Assembly: GCA_045430285.1 (NCBI GenBank)
Contig: JAILXV010000001.1
Location: 1,178,001-1,242,000 of the forward strand
Length of the DNA stretch: 64,000 bases
Source: Agarilytica sp045430285
GTDB taxonomy: Bacteria; Pseudomonadota; Gammaproteobacteria; Pseudomonadales; Cellvibrionaceae
Direction of reading: 5' to 3'
How positions within the stretch are numbered: the first letter of the stretch is position 1; each line of letters starts with the position of its first letter. The position numbers were made by a program, and so were the translations under genes. This document shows, in pieces, positions 43,586 to 52,418 of the stretch. The notes beneath the pieces are model-generated. The model worked only from the letters and a program-made list of their open reading frames with translations. It had not been told where the DNA came from and made no database searches.

Positions 43586-44353
43586 ATGTTAGATAAGACT
43601 TTTTTTGATCAATATTCACCAGCCAAAGATTTGTTAAAAGACAAAATCATATTAGTGACCGGCGCAGGGGATGGTATTGGCCGTGTAGCGGCACTTACAT
43701 TTGCAGAATACGGCGCAACGGTCATATTACTCGGCCGCACCATACAAAAACTGGAAGCCGTATACGATGAAATCGAGAAGCTTGGCTTCGCTCAACCTGC
43801 GATTTTCCCTCTGAACCTGGAAGGCGCAACAGAACATGATTACGAGGCGATGTTTGATAGCATTAATGATGCGTTTGGTCGCTTAGATGGTTTGCTTCAT
43901 AATGCAGCGGAGCTTGGCCCAAGAACACCACTTGCGCAATACCCTCTTGGGGAATGGCAGAAACTCGTTCAAGTAAATCTGACCGCTCCGTTCACCATGA
44001 CCAAGTCCTTGTTACCGCTTTTAGAGAAGTCAAACTCAGCAAGCATTCTATTTACAAGCTCGTCAGTTGGAAAACAAGGCCGTGCGTTCTGGGGCGCTTA
44101 CGCGGTGACAAAAGCCGGATGTGAAAACATGATGCAAACACTTGCTGATGAATACGACGGCGACCCAAGCCTTCGTGTAAACACGCTGAACCCAGGCGCG
44201 ACTCGCACAACCATGAGATCACGCGCCTACCCTGCCGAAAACCCTGGCACGGTGACAGCGGCTGAAGCGATTATGATGCCATATTTGTATTTAATGGGGG
44301 AGGACAGCAAGGATGTAAGTGGGCAACAGGTTGATGCGCAGCCTAAAAGCTAA
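43586..44353 (+). CDS. yciK: YciK-family short-chain dehydrogenase
   Basis: The 255-residue SDR has V-T-G-A-G-D-G-I-G-R near residues 24-33, H-N-A-A-E in place of the usual N-A-G, and Y-A-V-T-K-A-G with a preceding serine pair. The substrate of YciK proteins is unknown. The gene follows mupP in the same order as in Pseudomonas, but the repeat element separates the two. A terminator lies just after it. Confidence 0.9.
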   Translation: MLDKTFFDQYSPAKDLLKDKIILVTGAGDGIGRVAALTFAEYGATVILLGRTIQKLEAVYDEIEKLGFAQPAIFPLNLEGATEHDYEAMFDSINDAFGRLDGLLHNAAELGPRTPLAQYPLGEWQKLVQVNLTAPFTMTKSLLPLLEKSNSASILFTSSSVGKQGRAFWGAYAVTKAGCENMMQTLADEYDGDPSLRVNTLNPGATRTTMRSRAYPAENPGTVTAAEAIMMPYLYLMGEDSKDVSGQQVDAQPKS

Positions 44354-44378
44354 CATATCGCACAATGCATTATTAATT

Positions 44379-44408
44379 GGGTAAGTCTAAGGCTAGGCCT
44401 ACCCTTTT
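44379..44408 (+). terminator. Intrinsic terminator after yciK
   Basis: GGGTAAGTCTA (44379-44389) pairs with TAGGCCTACCC (44394-44404) with one mismatch and one G-U, loop AGGC, followed by TTTT. It ends the plus-strand mtaD-yciK run and separates it from the convergent uvrB gene. Confidence 0.75.
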
Positions 44409-44432
44409 AATTCCAGATCAAAGGTCAATTTC

Positions 44433-46436
44433 CTATACGACCTTCGTTTTTAACTTCTGAATCTGATCTCGCAATTCCGCAGCTTTCTCAAATTCCAAAT
44501 CTTTTGCGGCGGTAAACATTTCTTTTTCAAGCACTTCAATGTGCTCCCATAATGATTTTCCATCCGGAACATCCACTTGGTAATCTTTTCTTTTCTCGGC
44601 GACTTTTTTGCGCGAACCCGGTTTAGAACCAGGTGCACGGGCACCTTCCATGATGTCGGCGACTGACTTCACAATTCCTTTAGGGGTTATGCCATTCGCT
44701 TCGTTAAATTCTGTTTGTTTTTTACGGCGACGCGCGGTTTCATCCATAGCGCGCTGCATTGAACCAGTAATTTTATCTGCATATAAAATTGCGTGACCGT
44801 TTACGTTACGTGCGGCACGGCCAATGGTTTGAATTAAGGAGCGGTCTGATCGAAGGAAGCCTTCTTTATCGGCATCAAATATAGCGACCAAAGCAACTTC
44901 GGGCATATCCAGCCCTTCTCGTAACAAGTTAATGCCCACTAAAACATCGAATTCTCCGATACGTAAATCCCGAATAATTTCTACCCGCTCTACGGTATCG
45001 ATATCAGAGTGGAGGTAGCGCACACGTACGCCATGATCCATAAGATATTCGGTCAGATCTTCAGCCATACGTTTAGTAAGCACGGTAATCAATATTCGAT
45101 CACCCTTCGCAACGCTTTTGGCTATTTCAGACAAACAATCATCGACTTGTGTTTGCGCTGGGCGGACTTCCACTTCAGGGTCAACAAGACCGGTTGGCCG
45201 TACTACCTGCTCAACAACTTGATCTTGTTTTTCTGCTTCGTATTTCCCTGGCGTTGCGGAAACGAAAATCGTTTGTGGCGCTAAGCGCTCCCATTCGTCG
45301 AAACGCATCGGGCGATTATCTAAGGCTGAAGGTAAACGAAAGCCGTATTCCACTAAAGTTTCTTTTCGCGACCGATCACCTTTATACATCGCGCCTAATT
45401 GCGGTACCGTTACATGAGACTCATCCAGCACAAGCAAAGCATTATCTGGCAAGTAATCATATAAGGTCGGTGGTGCGGCTCCCGCCTCACGGCCAGAGAG
45501 ATAACGGGAATAATTTTCAATGCCGGTGCAGTAACCCAACTCCTGCATCATTTCCAAATCATATTTAGCGCGCTGTTCTAATCGTTGCGCTTCAACAAGC
45601 TTATCGATAGAACGAAGTTGCTCAAGCCGCTCCTTTAATTCAACTTTTATATGCTCGACCGCTTCGAGTATACGCGAACGAGGTGTTACGTAATGCGATT
45701 TAGGGTAGATGGTATAACGCGGTACCTTCTGGAAAATTTCCCCCGTGAGCGGATCAAAAATAGAGATCTTTTCTATTTCCTCATCAAACAATTCTATTCG
45801 CACCGCTTCTGTATCGGAATCTGCAGGAAAGACATCAATAACATCACCACGCACACGGTATGTACCACGCTTAAAATCTATATCGTTGCGCTCGTACTGC
45901 AGTTCCGCTAAACGACGAAGCGCCTGACGCTGGTCAAGCCGATCACCACGAACAACATGCAACATCATTTTCAAATAAGAATCGGGATCACCCAAACCAT
46001 AAATAGCAGAAACCGTTGCAACAACAATGGCATCTTCACGCTCCAGCAAGGCTTTTGTGGCAGACAAACGCATTTGTTCAATATGCTCGTTTACGGAAGC
46101 ATCTTTATCTATAAAAGTATCGGAAGATGGCACGTAAGCTTCTGGCTGATAGTAATCGTAATATGAAACAAAATACTCAACGGAATTATCGGGGAAGAAT
46201 TCTTTGAGCTCACCATACAGCTGTGCGGCCAAGGTTTTGTTATGCGCCATCACCATGGTCGGGCGCTGTACTTGCTCAATCACATTCGCGATGGTAAAAG
46301 TCTTTCCCGATCCGGTAACCCCTAACAAGGTTTGATGGGCAAGACCTGACTCCAAACCATCAACTAAGGATTCGATAGCCGCAGGTTGATCCCCTGCGGG
46401 CTTATATTTACTGTGTATTTTAAATGGCTTCGACAT
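44433..46436 (-). CDS. uvrB: UvrABC excinuclease subunit B
   Basis: The 667-residue helicase-like repair protein has the Walker A site G-V-T-G-S-G-K-T (39-46) and the beta-hairpin Y-Y-D-Y-Y-Q-P-E-A-Y near 92-101. D-E-S-H is the Walker B motif, and a C-terminal UVR domain (E-F-E-K-A-A-E-L-R-D-Q-I) binds UvrC. It verifies damage for nucleotide excision repair. The length is standard. It follows rlmL by 12 bases on the same strand. Confidence 0.97.
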   Translation of the reverse strand: MSKPFKIHSKYKPAGDQPAAIESLVDGLESGLAHQTLLGVTGSGKTFTIANVIEQVQRPTMVMAHNKTLAAQLYGELKEFFPDNSVEYFVSYYDYYQPEAYVPSSDTFIDKDASVNEHIEQMRLSATKALLEREDAIVVATVSAIYGLGDPDSYLKMMLHVVRGDRLDQRQALRRLAELQYERNDIDFKRGTYRVRGDVIDVFPADSDTEAVRIELFDEEIEKISIFDPLTGEIFQKVPRYTIYPKSHYVTPRSRILEAVEHIKVELKERLEQLRSIDKLVEAQRLEQRAKYDLEMMQELGYCTGIENYSRYLSGREAGAAPPTLYDYLPDNALLVLDESHVTVPQLGAMYKGDRSRKETLVEYGFRLPSALDNRPMRFDEWERLAPQTIFVSATPGKYEAEKQDQVVEQVVRPTGLVDPEVEVRPAQTQVDDCLSEIAKSVAKGDRILITVLTKRMAEDLTEYLMDHGVRVRYLHSDIDTVERVEIIRDLRIGEFDVLVGINLLREGLDMPEVALVAIFDADKEGFLRSDRSLIQTIGRAARNVNGHAILYADKITGSMQRAMDETARRRKKQTEFNEANGITPKGIVKSVADIMEGARAPGSKPGSRKKVAEKRKDYQVDVPDGKSLWEHIEVLEKEMFTAAKDLEFEKAAELRDQIQKLKTKVV

Positions 46437-46448
46437 AGCGTCAGCACT

Positions 46449-48632
46449 CTACCGATTCTTCATCATCCAACAGGAATGGATTTTTTGATTACGTTCGAAA
46501 TCAGGATCTAGGGTTTCTTTAGTTATATCTTTAACCTGATATTTTTCAGTCAACGCAACATCCAACTTAAAGCTACGCAGATTATTTGAAAAATAGAGAA
46601 CGCCGTCTGTATCTAGCAGCTCCATACATCGATTTACCAGCTGTACATGGTCCTTTTGGATATCCAATACCGTATCCGTATATTTTGAATTTGAGAAACT
46701 GGGCGGATCCAACATAATAATATCAAAACCCTGACGGCAGTTTCGCAACCACTCAACACAATCAGCACGATCTAAACGATGTTGATTAGAACGAATATTA
46801 TTAAGAGAATAGTTACGTTGGGCCCAATCTAAATACGTGTTCGACATATCAACACTTACCGAGCTTTCCGCACCACCCAATATCGCTTGCACAGATGCTG
46901 TTGCGGTATAGCAAAACAGGTTCAAAAATCGCTTACCGCTCGCCTCTTTTCGGATACGCGCCCGTAAGGGACGATGATCGAGAAATAAGCCAGTATCTAA
47001 ATACTCGTGTAAATTCACATACAGTTGCGCACCCTGCTCTTGTACGGTAAAAAAATGCTTTTCGTTCTGCTGGTCAGATTTTTGATACTGTGAACTACCC
47101 TTTTGTCGCATACGCGTTTTTGACACGAGCTGCTTCGGGTGTAATTCAAAAGCTTGCACGGTTGCCTGGCAAATCTCTTGAAAACGAATTTGTGCTTTTT
47201 TCTCGTTAATCGTTTTAGGTGCCTGATATTCTTGCACATGATACTGATCACCATATACATCTATCGCGGCCGCATACTCGGGCATATCCGCATCATAAAG
47301 CCGGTAACATTCAACGTCTTGCTTCCGAATCCACTTATCCAAACGCCTACGATTTTTCTTCAATCGGTTAAAGACCATCTGTGCGCCTTCCGATAAAGGA
47401 GCGGTGCTAACATCACGATCTTCTCTTAACGTCGCTTCACCGCCGACAATATCAAACATGTGTAACTCAGCAGCGATTTTTCCGTTAAAGAACTTATATT
47501 TATTCTTTGCCCGTAAACGCATCTCTCTGGCAAGTTCGACATTGCTTGTAAACACACCTACCTGCCAACCAGGCAAGCCTTCCTTCACCACCTGCCCTAG
47601 GATTCTATAATCTTCCCGCAAGTCTTCTATTTCGCCTAAACGTTCACCGTATGGCGGGTTACAAATAAGTAACCCAGTGACGTCAGTAGGCTCTTCAGAA
47701 AGGCTTAAATCGGCAACGGGTTTTGTGTTTAAACGAATCACCGATCGGAACGGCGTGCATGCAACATTATTTTCCGCAATGCCGACAACACGACGATCAA
47801 TATCACTGCCTTGTATAATAGGAAAAGAATCATCTAGCGCACGCATACTTGCCTTGGCTTCCGCTTTTACCTCGTCCCAGGTGACTTTATCGTGCGAGGC
47901 TAAATTTTCACAGGCAAACCGATCGCGCATCAAACCTGGCGCCATATTTGCGGCCATCATCGCAGCTTCAATTAAAAAAGTACCTGAACCACACATTGGG
48001 TCCATCAATGCGATGCGTTTATTTTCTTGTTTCGCTTGCTCTACTAATTTTGGCCAACCCGCACGATATAGTACCGCCGCTGCCAAGTTTTCTTTTAACG
48101 GTGCCGCACCCTGTTTGCCACGGTAACCACGTCGATGAAGGCTCTCGCCGCTTAGGTCCAGCGAGATAATTAAACTTACTTTTGTTAAGCGAACATTGAT
48201 ACGTACATCGGGAGTAAGCTTGTTGACATTGGGCCGCTCTTTTTCTAAACGAACAAAACGATCAACAACCGCGTCCTTTGTCTTCTGTGCACCAAATTGC
48301 GTATGTTTAATCTCTTCGTTACTGCCAACGAAATCGACCACAAAACTCATACCATCGGCAATATAATCTTCCCAAGGCACTTGATAAACAGCACTGTAGA
48401 GATCTTTCGCATCTTTTGCTTTTTCTTTCGCAAGCGGCATTAATATACGATTCGCAAAACGTGTCCACAACAAGACTTTATAAATCGTCGATTGAGACGC
48501 ACTAAAGCTCACACCAGCAGCAGTTTGCTTTATGCCGCTAACACCAAGGTCAGCAAGCTCTTCCTGGAGGATATTCTCTATGCCTTTCGGACAACTGGCG
48601 AAATAGTTAGATTCGGTATCGTTTTTGCTCAT
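46449..48632 (-). CDS. rlmL: Fused 23S rRNA m2G2445 / m7G2069 methyltransferase
   Basis: The 727-residue protein has a THUMP domain (about 45-155), then an RlmL methyltransferase (D-P-M-C-G-S-G-T-F-L near 210; N-P-P-Y-G-E-R near 327). An RlmK-type methyltransferase follows (F-L-N-L-F-C-Y-T-A-T near 570; D-P-P-S-F-S near 650). It modifies two guanines in 23S rRNA. The rlmL-rmf-pyrD order is shared with Pseudomonas. Confidence 0.95.
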   Translation of the reverse strand: MSKNDTESNYFASCPKGIENILQEELADLGVSGIKQTAAGVSFSASQSTIYKVLLWTRFANRILMPLAKEKAKDAKDLYSAVYQVPWEDYIADGMSFVVDFVGSNEEIKHTQFGAQKTKDAVVDRFVRLEKERPNVNKLTPDVRINVRLTKVSLIISLDLSGESLHRRGYRGKQGAAPLKENLAAAVLYRAGWPKLVEQAKQENKRIALMDPMCGSGTFLIEAAMMAANMAPGLMRDRFACENLASHDKVTWDEVKAEAKASMRALDDSFPIIQGSDIDRRVVGIAENNVACTPFRSVIRLNTKPVADLSLSEEPTDVTGLLICNPPYGERLGEIEDLREDYRILGQVVKEGLPGWQVGVFTSNVELAREMRLRAKNKYKFFNGKIAAELHMFDIVGGEATLREDRDVSTAPLSEGAQMVFNRLKKNRRRLDKWIRKQDVECYRLYDADMPEYAAAIDVYGDQYHVQEYQAPKTINEKKAQIRFQEICQATVQAFELHPKQLVSKTRMRQKGSSQYQKSDQQNEKHFFTVQEQGAQLYVNLHEYLDTGLFLDHRPLRARIRKEASGKRFLNLFCYTATASVQAILGGAESSVSVDMSNTYLDWAQRNYSLNNIRSNQHRLDRADCVEWLRNCRQGFDIIMLDPPSFSNSKYTDTVLDIQKDHVQLVNRCMELLDTDGVLYFSNNLRSFKLDVALTEKYQVKDITKETLDPDFERNQKIHSCWMMKNR

Positions 48633-48872
48633 TATGCATTCCGGCCATATAGGATTCGCTGGCTATAAAAATTTGATCGTTCACTTTCTCGGCTAGCTCT
48701 GGGACACTTGTCGTCCGCCTTCGTTGTGCGGCATACCAAGAGTCCAATCGACTCTAACATTTGCGGGCACGCTGCTCCGGTAAGTAGAGATCTAGCATTT
48801 CACTTCCGCCTCGTGCTCGCTTGGCTCTCCAGCCACTCTTTCTTCTATCTCATCCTTAAGGTAGTTTTGCCT

Positions 48873-49076
48873 ATGAAACGTCAAAAAAGAACTGGTTCAG
48901 ATCTCGCTCTCTCTCGTGGATACCAAGCAGGCATGGTCGGGAAATCCCGCAATTTGTGCCCTCACGAATCAGGGGAAGCCCGACATATGTGGCTTACCGG
49001 ATGGCGTTCTGGTAGGCAAGACCAGTGGGACGGGTTCAACACTCTGGCGCAAGTCCAAAAGCTAAGCAATATGTAG
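48873..49076 (+). CDS. rmf: Ribosome modulation factor
   Basis: The 67-residue basic protein begins M-K-R-Q-K-R and contains R-G-Y-Q-A-G-M-V-G-K-S and W-L-x-G-W-R-S-G, the pattern of Rmf, which pairs 70S ribosomes into inactive 100S dimers in slow growth. AAGGTAG lies about ten bases before the ATG. The tail is longer than in E. coli (55 residues). It lies divergently between rlmL and pyrD. Confidence 0.92.
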   Translation: MKRQKRTGSDLALSRGYQAGMVGKSRNLCPHESGEARHMWLTGWRSGRQDQWDGFNTLAQVQKLSNM

Positions 49077-49093
49077 GAAGTGCCCTAGTCTCA

Positions 49094-49125
49094 AGCCTCA
49101 GTTAGCTATTAGCTTCCTTGAGGCT
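49094..49125 (+). terminator. Hairpin after rmf, weak terminator
   Basis: AGCCTCA (49094-49100) pairs with TGAGGCT (49119-49125), 18 bases after the rmf stop. The following bases are pyrimidine-rich but lack a clean T-run. It may instead stabilise the rmf mRNA. Confidence 0.4.
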
Positions 49126-49222
49126 CCCTCATCCTTTCTGGCTTCTTATGATTTGAGAATACCCCACCAAACCCTATCCACAAATCGCGCTTCAATAGCC
49201 GGTATATAGTGGCTATTAGTGA

Positions 49223-50227
49223 CTATCGGTTCAAAATCTCGTGGATTAAACTCGGCCCTTTGTAAATAAAGCCACTGTAGATCTGAACAAGGCTAGCTCC
49301 AGCATCTAATTTCGCCTGAGCAGTTGCCCCGTCAATGATGCCACCAACACCGATAATCGGTATCTTGCCATCTAAATGGGTGGCCAATCGTCGAATCGTC
49401 TCTGTGGAAAGCTCCGTCACAGGTACACCGCTTAGGCCACCCGCCTCATCTTTATGCTTGGAGCTTTCAACACCAGCGCGCCCAATCGTAGTATTTGTGG
49501 CGATTACGCCATCTATCTCATATTCGAGCAGCTTGCCAGCAACTTGAGCAAGCTCATCTTCGTTCATATCCGGTGCGATTTTCACGGCGATGGGCACTCG
49601 CTTACCATGCTCAGCGGCCAAGGCCCCTTGGGTCTCTTTCAAACCAGACAATAAATGATCAAAGGCTTCACCAAATTGCAGATCCCGCAGGCCTGGCGTA
49701 TTGGGGGATGAGATATTGATAGTAATGTAATCCGCGTGGGCATACACACGCTCCATACAAAAGCGGTAATCGTCTAGGGCATTCTCTTCTGGCGTCGCTT
49801 TATTCTTGCCGATATTGATCCCTAAAACTCCCTGATAACGCCGTGCTTTCACGTTCTCAACCAAGTGTTCAACGCCCTTATTGTTAAACCCCATCCGGTT
49901 GATGATCGCTTGCTGTTCCGGCAAGCGGAATAAACGAGGCTTAGGGTTCCCAGGCTGCGGCTTCGGCGTAACCGTGCCGATTTCCACAAAACCAAACCCC
50001 ATTTCGCCAAGCCCATTGAAATAGTCGCCGTTTTTATCGAGCCCTGCCGCCAAACCCACAGGGTTGGGGAAGTTGATTCCCATCACCTCAACCGGCTCAT
50101 ATTTGGGTGTTGGGCAAAATGGTTTAATCAGCCGCAAACGCTCAGCTGCGCCGATGAGGTCGAGCGACAGTTCGTGGGAAGTCTCAGGGTCAAGAAGGAA
50201 TAGCAGCTTACGGGCAATAGAGTACAT
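49223..50227 (-). CDS. pyrD: Dihydroorotate dehydrogenase (quinone), class 2
   Basis: The 334-residue flavoenzyme has the N-terminal amphipathic membrane part (residues 1-30) and A-A-G-L-D-K-N-G. The class 2 motif I-N-I-S-S-P-N-T-P-G-L-R holds the active-site serine, and G-V-G-G-I is near 290. It feeds electrons to ubiquinone. I start at the ATG at 50227; the longer frame opening at TTG 50305 adds an unrelated leader. Confidence 0.96.
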   Translation of the reverse strand: MYSIARKLLFLLDPETSHELSLDLIGAAERLRLIKPFCPTPKYEPVEVMGINFPNPVGLAAGLDKNGDYFNGLGEMGFGFVEIGTVTPKPQPGNPKPRLFRLPEQQAIINRMGFNNKGVEHLVENVKARRYQGVLGINIGKNKATPEENALDDYRFCMERVYAHADYITINISSPNTPGLRDLQFGEAFDHLLSGLKETQGALAAEHGKRVPIAVKIAPDMNEDELAQVAGKLLEYEIDGVIATNTTIGRAGVESSKHKDEAGGLSGVPVTELSTETIRRLATHLDGKIPIIGVGGIIDGATAQAKLDAGASLVQIYSGFIYKGPSLIHEILNR

Positions 50228-50291
50228 ATAGGGCTTAATATCGAATGTTAAGATCTGTTTAAAACGTCGGCAAGAATACAGAAAACAAGGT

Positions 50292-50510
50292 CTACAGTCG
50301 ATCAATGGATTGAAATTTCATGTCATCATCGAAGCAAATCCTAAATGATCCAGAAATCCCCTTCCGAGTCACATACTTCTGAAGAATACGTGCGGGAAAA
50401 CGAATCGAACGCCCGTCGCGAGAGTAGGTCCGCACTGCATTTGCGGACCCCTGGTACATTTTCAAATACTCGTCAGCTTTAATGTGAATATCAATAATTA
50501 AGCAGTGCAC
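50292..50510 (-). CDS. DUF2835 family small protein
   Basis: The 72-residue product matches the DUF2835 pattern: I-K-A-D-E-Y-L-K-M-Y-Q-G-S-A, then R-S-I-R-F-P-A-R-I-L-Q, and G-I-S-G-S-F-R-I. Function is unknown. It starts with GTG behind a GGGGGAG stretch. It lies directly upstream of pyrD on the same strand and may share its transcript. Confidence 0.85.
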   Translation of the reverse strand: MHCLIIDIHIKADEYLKMYQGSANAVRTYSRDGRSIRFPARILQKYVTRKGISGSFRICFDDDMKFQSIDRL

Positions 50511-50984
50511 AACTCCCCCAAATTGAGTGCTCTGAGGGTAATTATAGTCGCTAATATTGTGCTTTCTGAACTCACGCTTGCGATCACCAACGAGGCGCTA
50601 TCAGGGCGGTCAGCGGACCGAGCACACAATCCACGTATCGGCGTTGGCACCAGGAAAACGGGAATAAAATACGCCAAAATATTGTGTTTTCAAGCCTTCA
50701 TTTACATGTTTACGGGAAATTTACTGCCTAACGCACTATACACACCACCTTTATATACACAGAACCGCTTGTTTGGCAGGTGACCCCACAGACGATGTAA
50801 ATAAGTCACTTTTCAGTATCACAATTCTCATTGTAAAAGTGCGGCACTATTGCCGTTAAAGGATGGCAGCATAGGCTGGGCAACGCTAAATTGCGCCCAC
50901 GTGCTGACGGCAAACCGCAGCGCTATCTAATGCAACATCTTATGCACTGAAACGTTATTCGACCATCATAAAAAGGAACTTAAA
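50511..50984. other. Divergent gap before the accessory block
   Basis: About 470 bases with no gene I can support. They should hold promoters for the DUF2835-pyrD pair and for the lipoprotein gene; I cannot single them out. An open plus-strand frame of 92 codons starts beside the DUF2835 start and encodes no recognisable protein. Confidence 0.4.
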
Positions 50985-51539
50985 ATGAAAACTTCATCCA
51001 AGATTTTCTCAAGTAGCTTAAAACTTATTGGCGCATGCCTCGCAATACTCTCGCTTAGCGGATGCCTGCTCACAAGCCCATACTGGAACCAGGAATTCTC
51101 CAGCCATACCAACCAAATCCCACTTCAAGCATGGACCACCGATACCGCACACTCGGTCACCTTTGAATGCTCCCCTGCATACCATGGTGGCCTTTATCCC
51201 TATTGGGGCCCTACGTGGAGCGCAGTGACAACAGTTTCTCCTGACTTGCCAGGCGTACTGGATTCAGCCGGAGCACGCGTCTATAGCGCGGCATACAAAG
51301 GTGTATTACCAGAAAGCTGCTGGCGACAAGACCCTGGCAACAACATTTGGTACGCCGCTATTCGTGCCGTCCAAGACGGAGACGAATTCAGTACCTTTGA
51401 TAAAGTCGGTTTGGAATGCCTAGGCCGTGAGAATGGCAGCGCTGCAAGCTGGTTTGGCTGGATTGGTGACAGCTGTACAAAAACCTACTCCAATTCAAAT
51501 AACGATATTCCTTATGTGATTTTCAGAGCGCAATCTTAA
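50985..51539 (+). CDS. Lipoprotein of unknown function
   Basis: The 184-residue protein has a lipoprotein signal peptide with lipobox L-S-G-C (cysteine 27). The mature part is rich in Trp, Tyr, Ser and Gly and has four further cysteines that could pair. I do not recognise the domain. AAGGA lies seven bases before the ATG. A terminator follows, so it is probably a single-gene transcript. Confidence 0.75.
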   Translation: MKTSSKIFSSSLKLIGACLAILSLSGCLLTSPYWNQEFSSHTNQIPLQAWTTDTAHSVTFECSPAYHGGLYPYWGPTWSAVTTVSPDLPGVLDSAGARVYSAAYKGVLPESCWRQDPGNNIWYAAIRAVQDGDEFSTFDKVGLECLGRENGSAASWFGWIGDSCTKTYSNSNNDIPYVIFRAQS

Positions 51540-51561
51540 GTGTTCTAAAAGAATGTAAAGG

Positions 51562-51598
51562 CCACGAGGAGCTCAGCGCACCTCGTGGATTTTACTTT
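51562..51598 (+). terminator. Intrinsic terminator after the lipoprotein gene
   Basis: CCACGAGG (51562-51569) pairs perfectly with CCTCGTGG (51581-51588) and is followed by ATTTTACTTTT. Confidence 0.7.
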
Positions 51599-51634
51599 TC
51601 ATGAAACGGACAACAAACGAAAGGAAGAAAATCC

Positions 51635-52327
51635 ATGAACATAACCCAACCATCCACAACATTAATCGCCATGTTGCTATGTATGCTCGCAGCCATCGCT
51701 TTCTATAAAACGCAAATGCCCCAAAGCCAAAAAGCATCGGGCATTCAAATAAATCAAAGACAACAACACCCTAACACCGCTACAGCGCCCAGCGTTTCAC
51801 AAGAAAAACTACAAACGGCTATCGCTCTGCTCACTTCAAAACAGTCGTCCAACAGAACTTCCGCCGACAAAGCTCCGGAGCAACTCGTTTATCAGACCGT
51901 CGAAAACAGCCAAAGACTAATAAAAGGCGAAAATATCGATAACACCACGTCCCCTTTTGACATATTGCCCATTCAATCACCAGCCCTTCAATACGATACA
52001 ACAAAAAATCACATAACCGACTTGGAGGAAAAGTTATTAACCGAGGAATACGACGGAGAATGGGCTCCAGAAATGGAAATAAAAGCTCGGAATATCTTCA
52101 AAAAAGCAGCACTAAAAAATAGTAATATAGAAACAACAGATTGCAGAACCAGCTTATGTAAAATCACCATCACCCATAAGGATGCCGCGGCCGAACAAAC
52201 CTTTTATAACGCCTTAGCACCAATATTCCAAGATCAACGCGGCAAACTTGTTCGGCAACTAAGTGATGACGGGCGACCATCGACTACGCTCTATCAATTT
52301 AGAGAAAACGCACACAACCAAAAGTAG
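51635..52327 (+). CDS. Membrane-anchored periplasmic protein of unknown function
   Basis: The 230-residue protein has one N-terminal hydrophobic segment (residues ~8-25) and a long Gln/Ser/Thr-rich linker. A C-terminal domain (about 140-225) carries T-D-C-R-T-S-L-C-K-I, a close cysteine pair that occurs in a group of uncharacterised periplasmic proteins. A good ribosome binding site (AAGGA) precedes the ATG. The role is unknown; it sits between a lipoprotein gene and the RTX protein. Confidence 0.65.
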   Translation: MNITQPSTTLIAMLLCMLAAIAFYKTQMPQSQKASGIQINQRQQHPNTATAPSVSQEKLQTAIALLTSKQSSNRTSADKAPEQLVYQTVENSQRLIKGENIDNTTSPFDILPIQSPALQYDTTKNHITDLEEKLLTEEYDGEWAPEMEIKARNIFKKAALKNSNIETTDCRTSLCKITITHKDAAAEQTFYNALAPIFQDQRGKLVRQLSDDGRPSTTLYQFRENAHNQK

Positions 52328-52418
52328 TACCTATTTACCATTTTTTTTGACAAACTTAAGGCCAAAGCGTATTTCTTGACAATACGCATTCCACCGTCAT
52401 CGAAAATGAGGCCGCTCT

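Noticed and set aside
50227..50305. N-terminal extension of pyrD to a TTG at 50305
   Set aside because: The added residues resemble no PyrD leader, and the internal ATG gives the normal length.
50505..50783. Plus-strand frame of 92 codons upstream of the lipoprotein gene
   Set aside because: No recognisable protein, no ribosome binding site, and it overlaps the start region of the DUF2835 gene.
4568..50909. Shared 13-mer CCCACGTGCTGAC near 4568 and 50897
   Set aside because: Dozens of repeated 13-mers are expected by chance in 64 kb and the flanks do not match.
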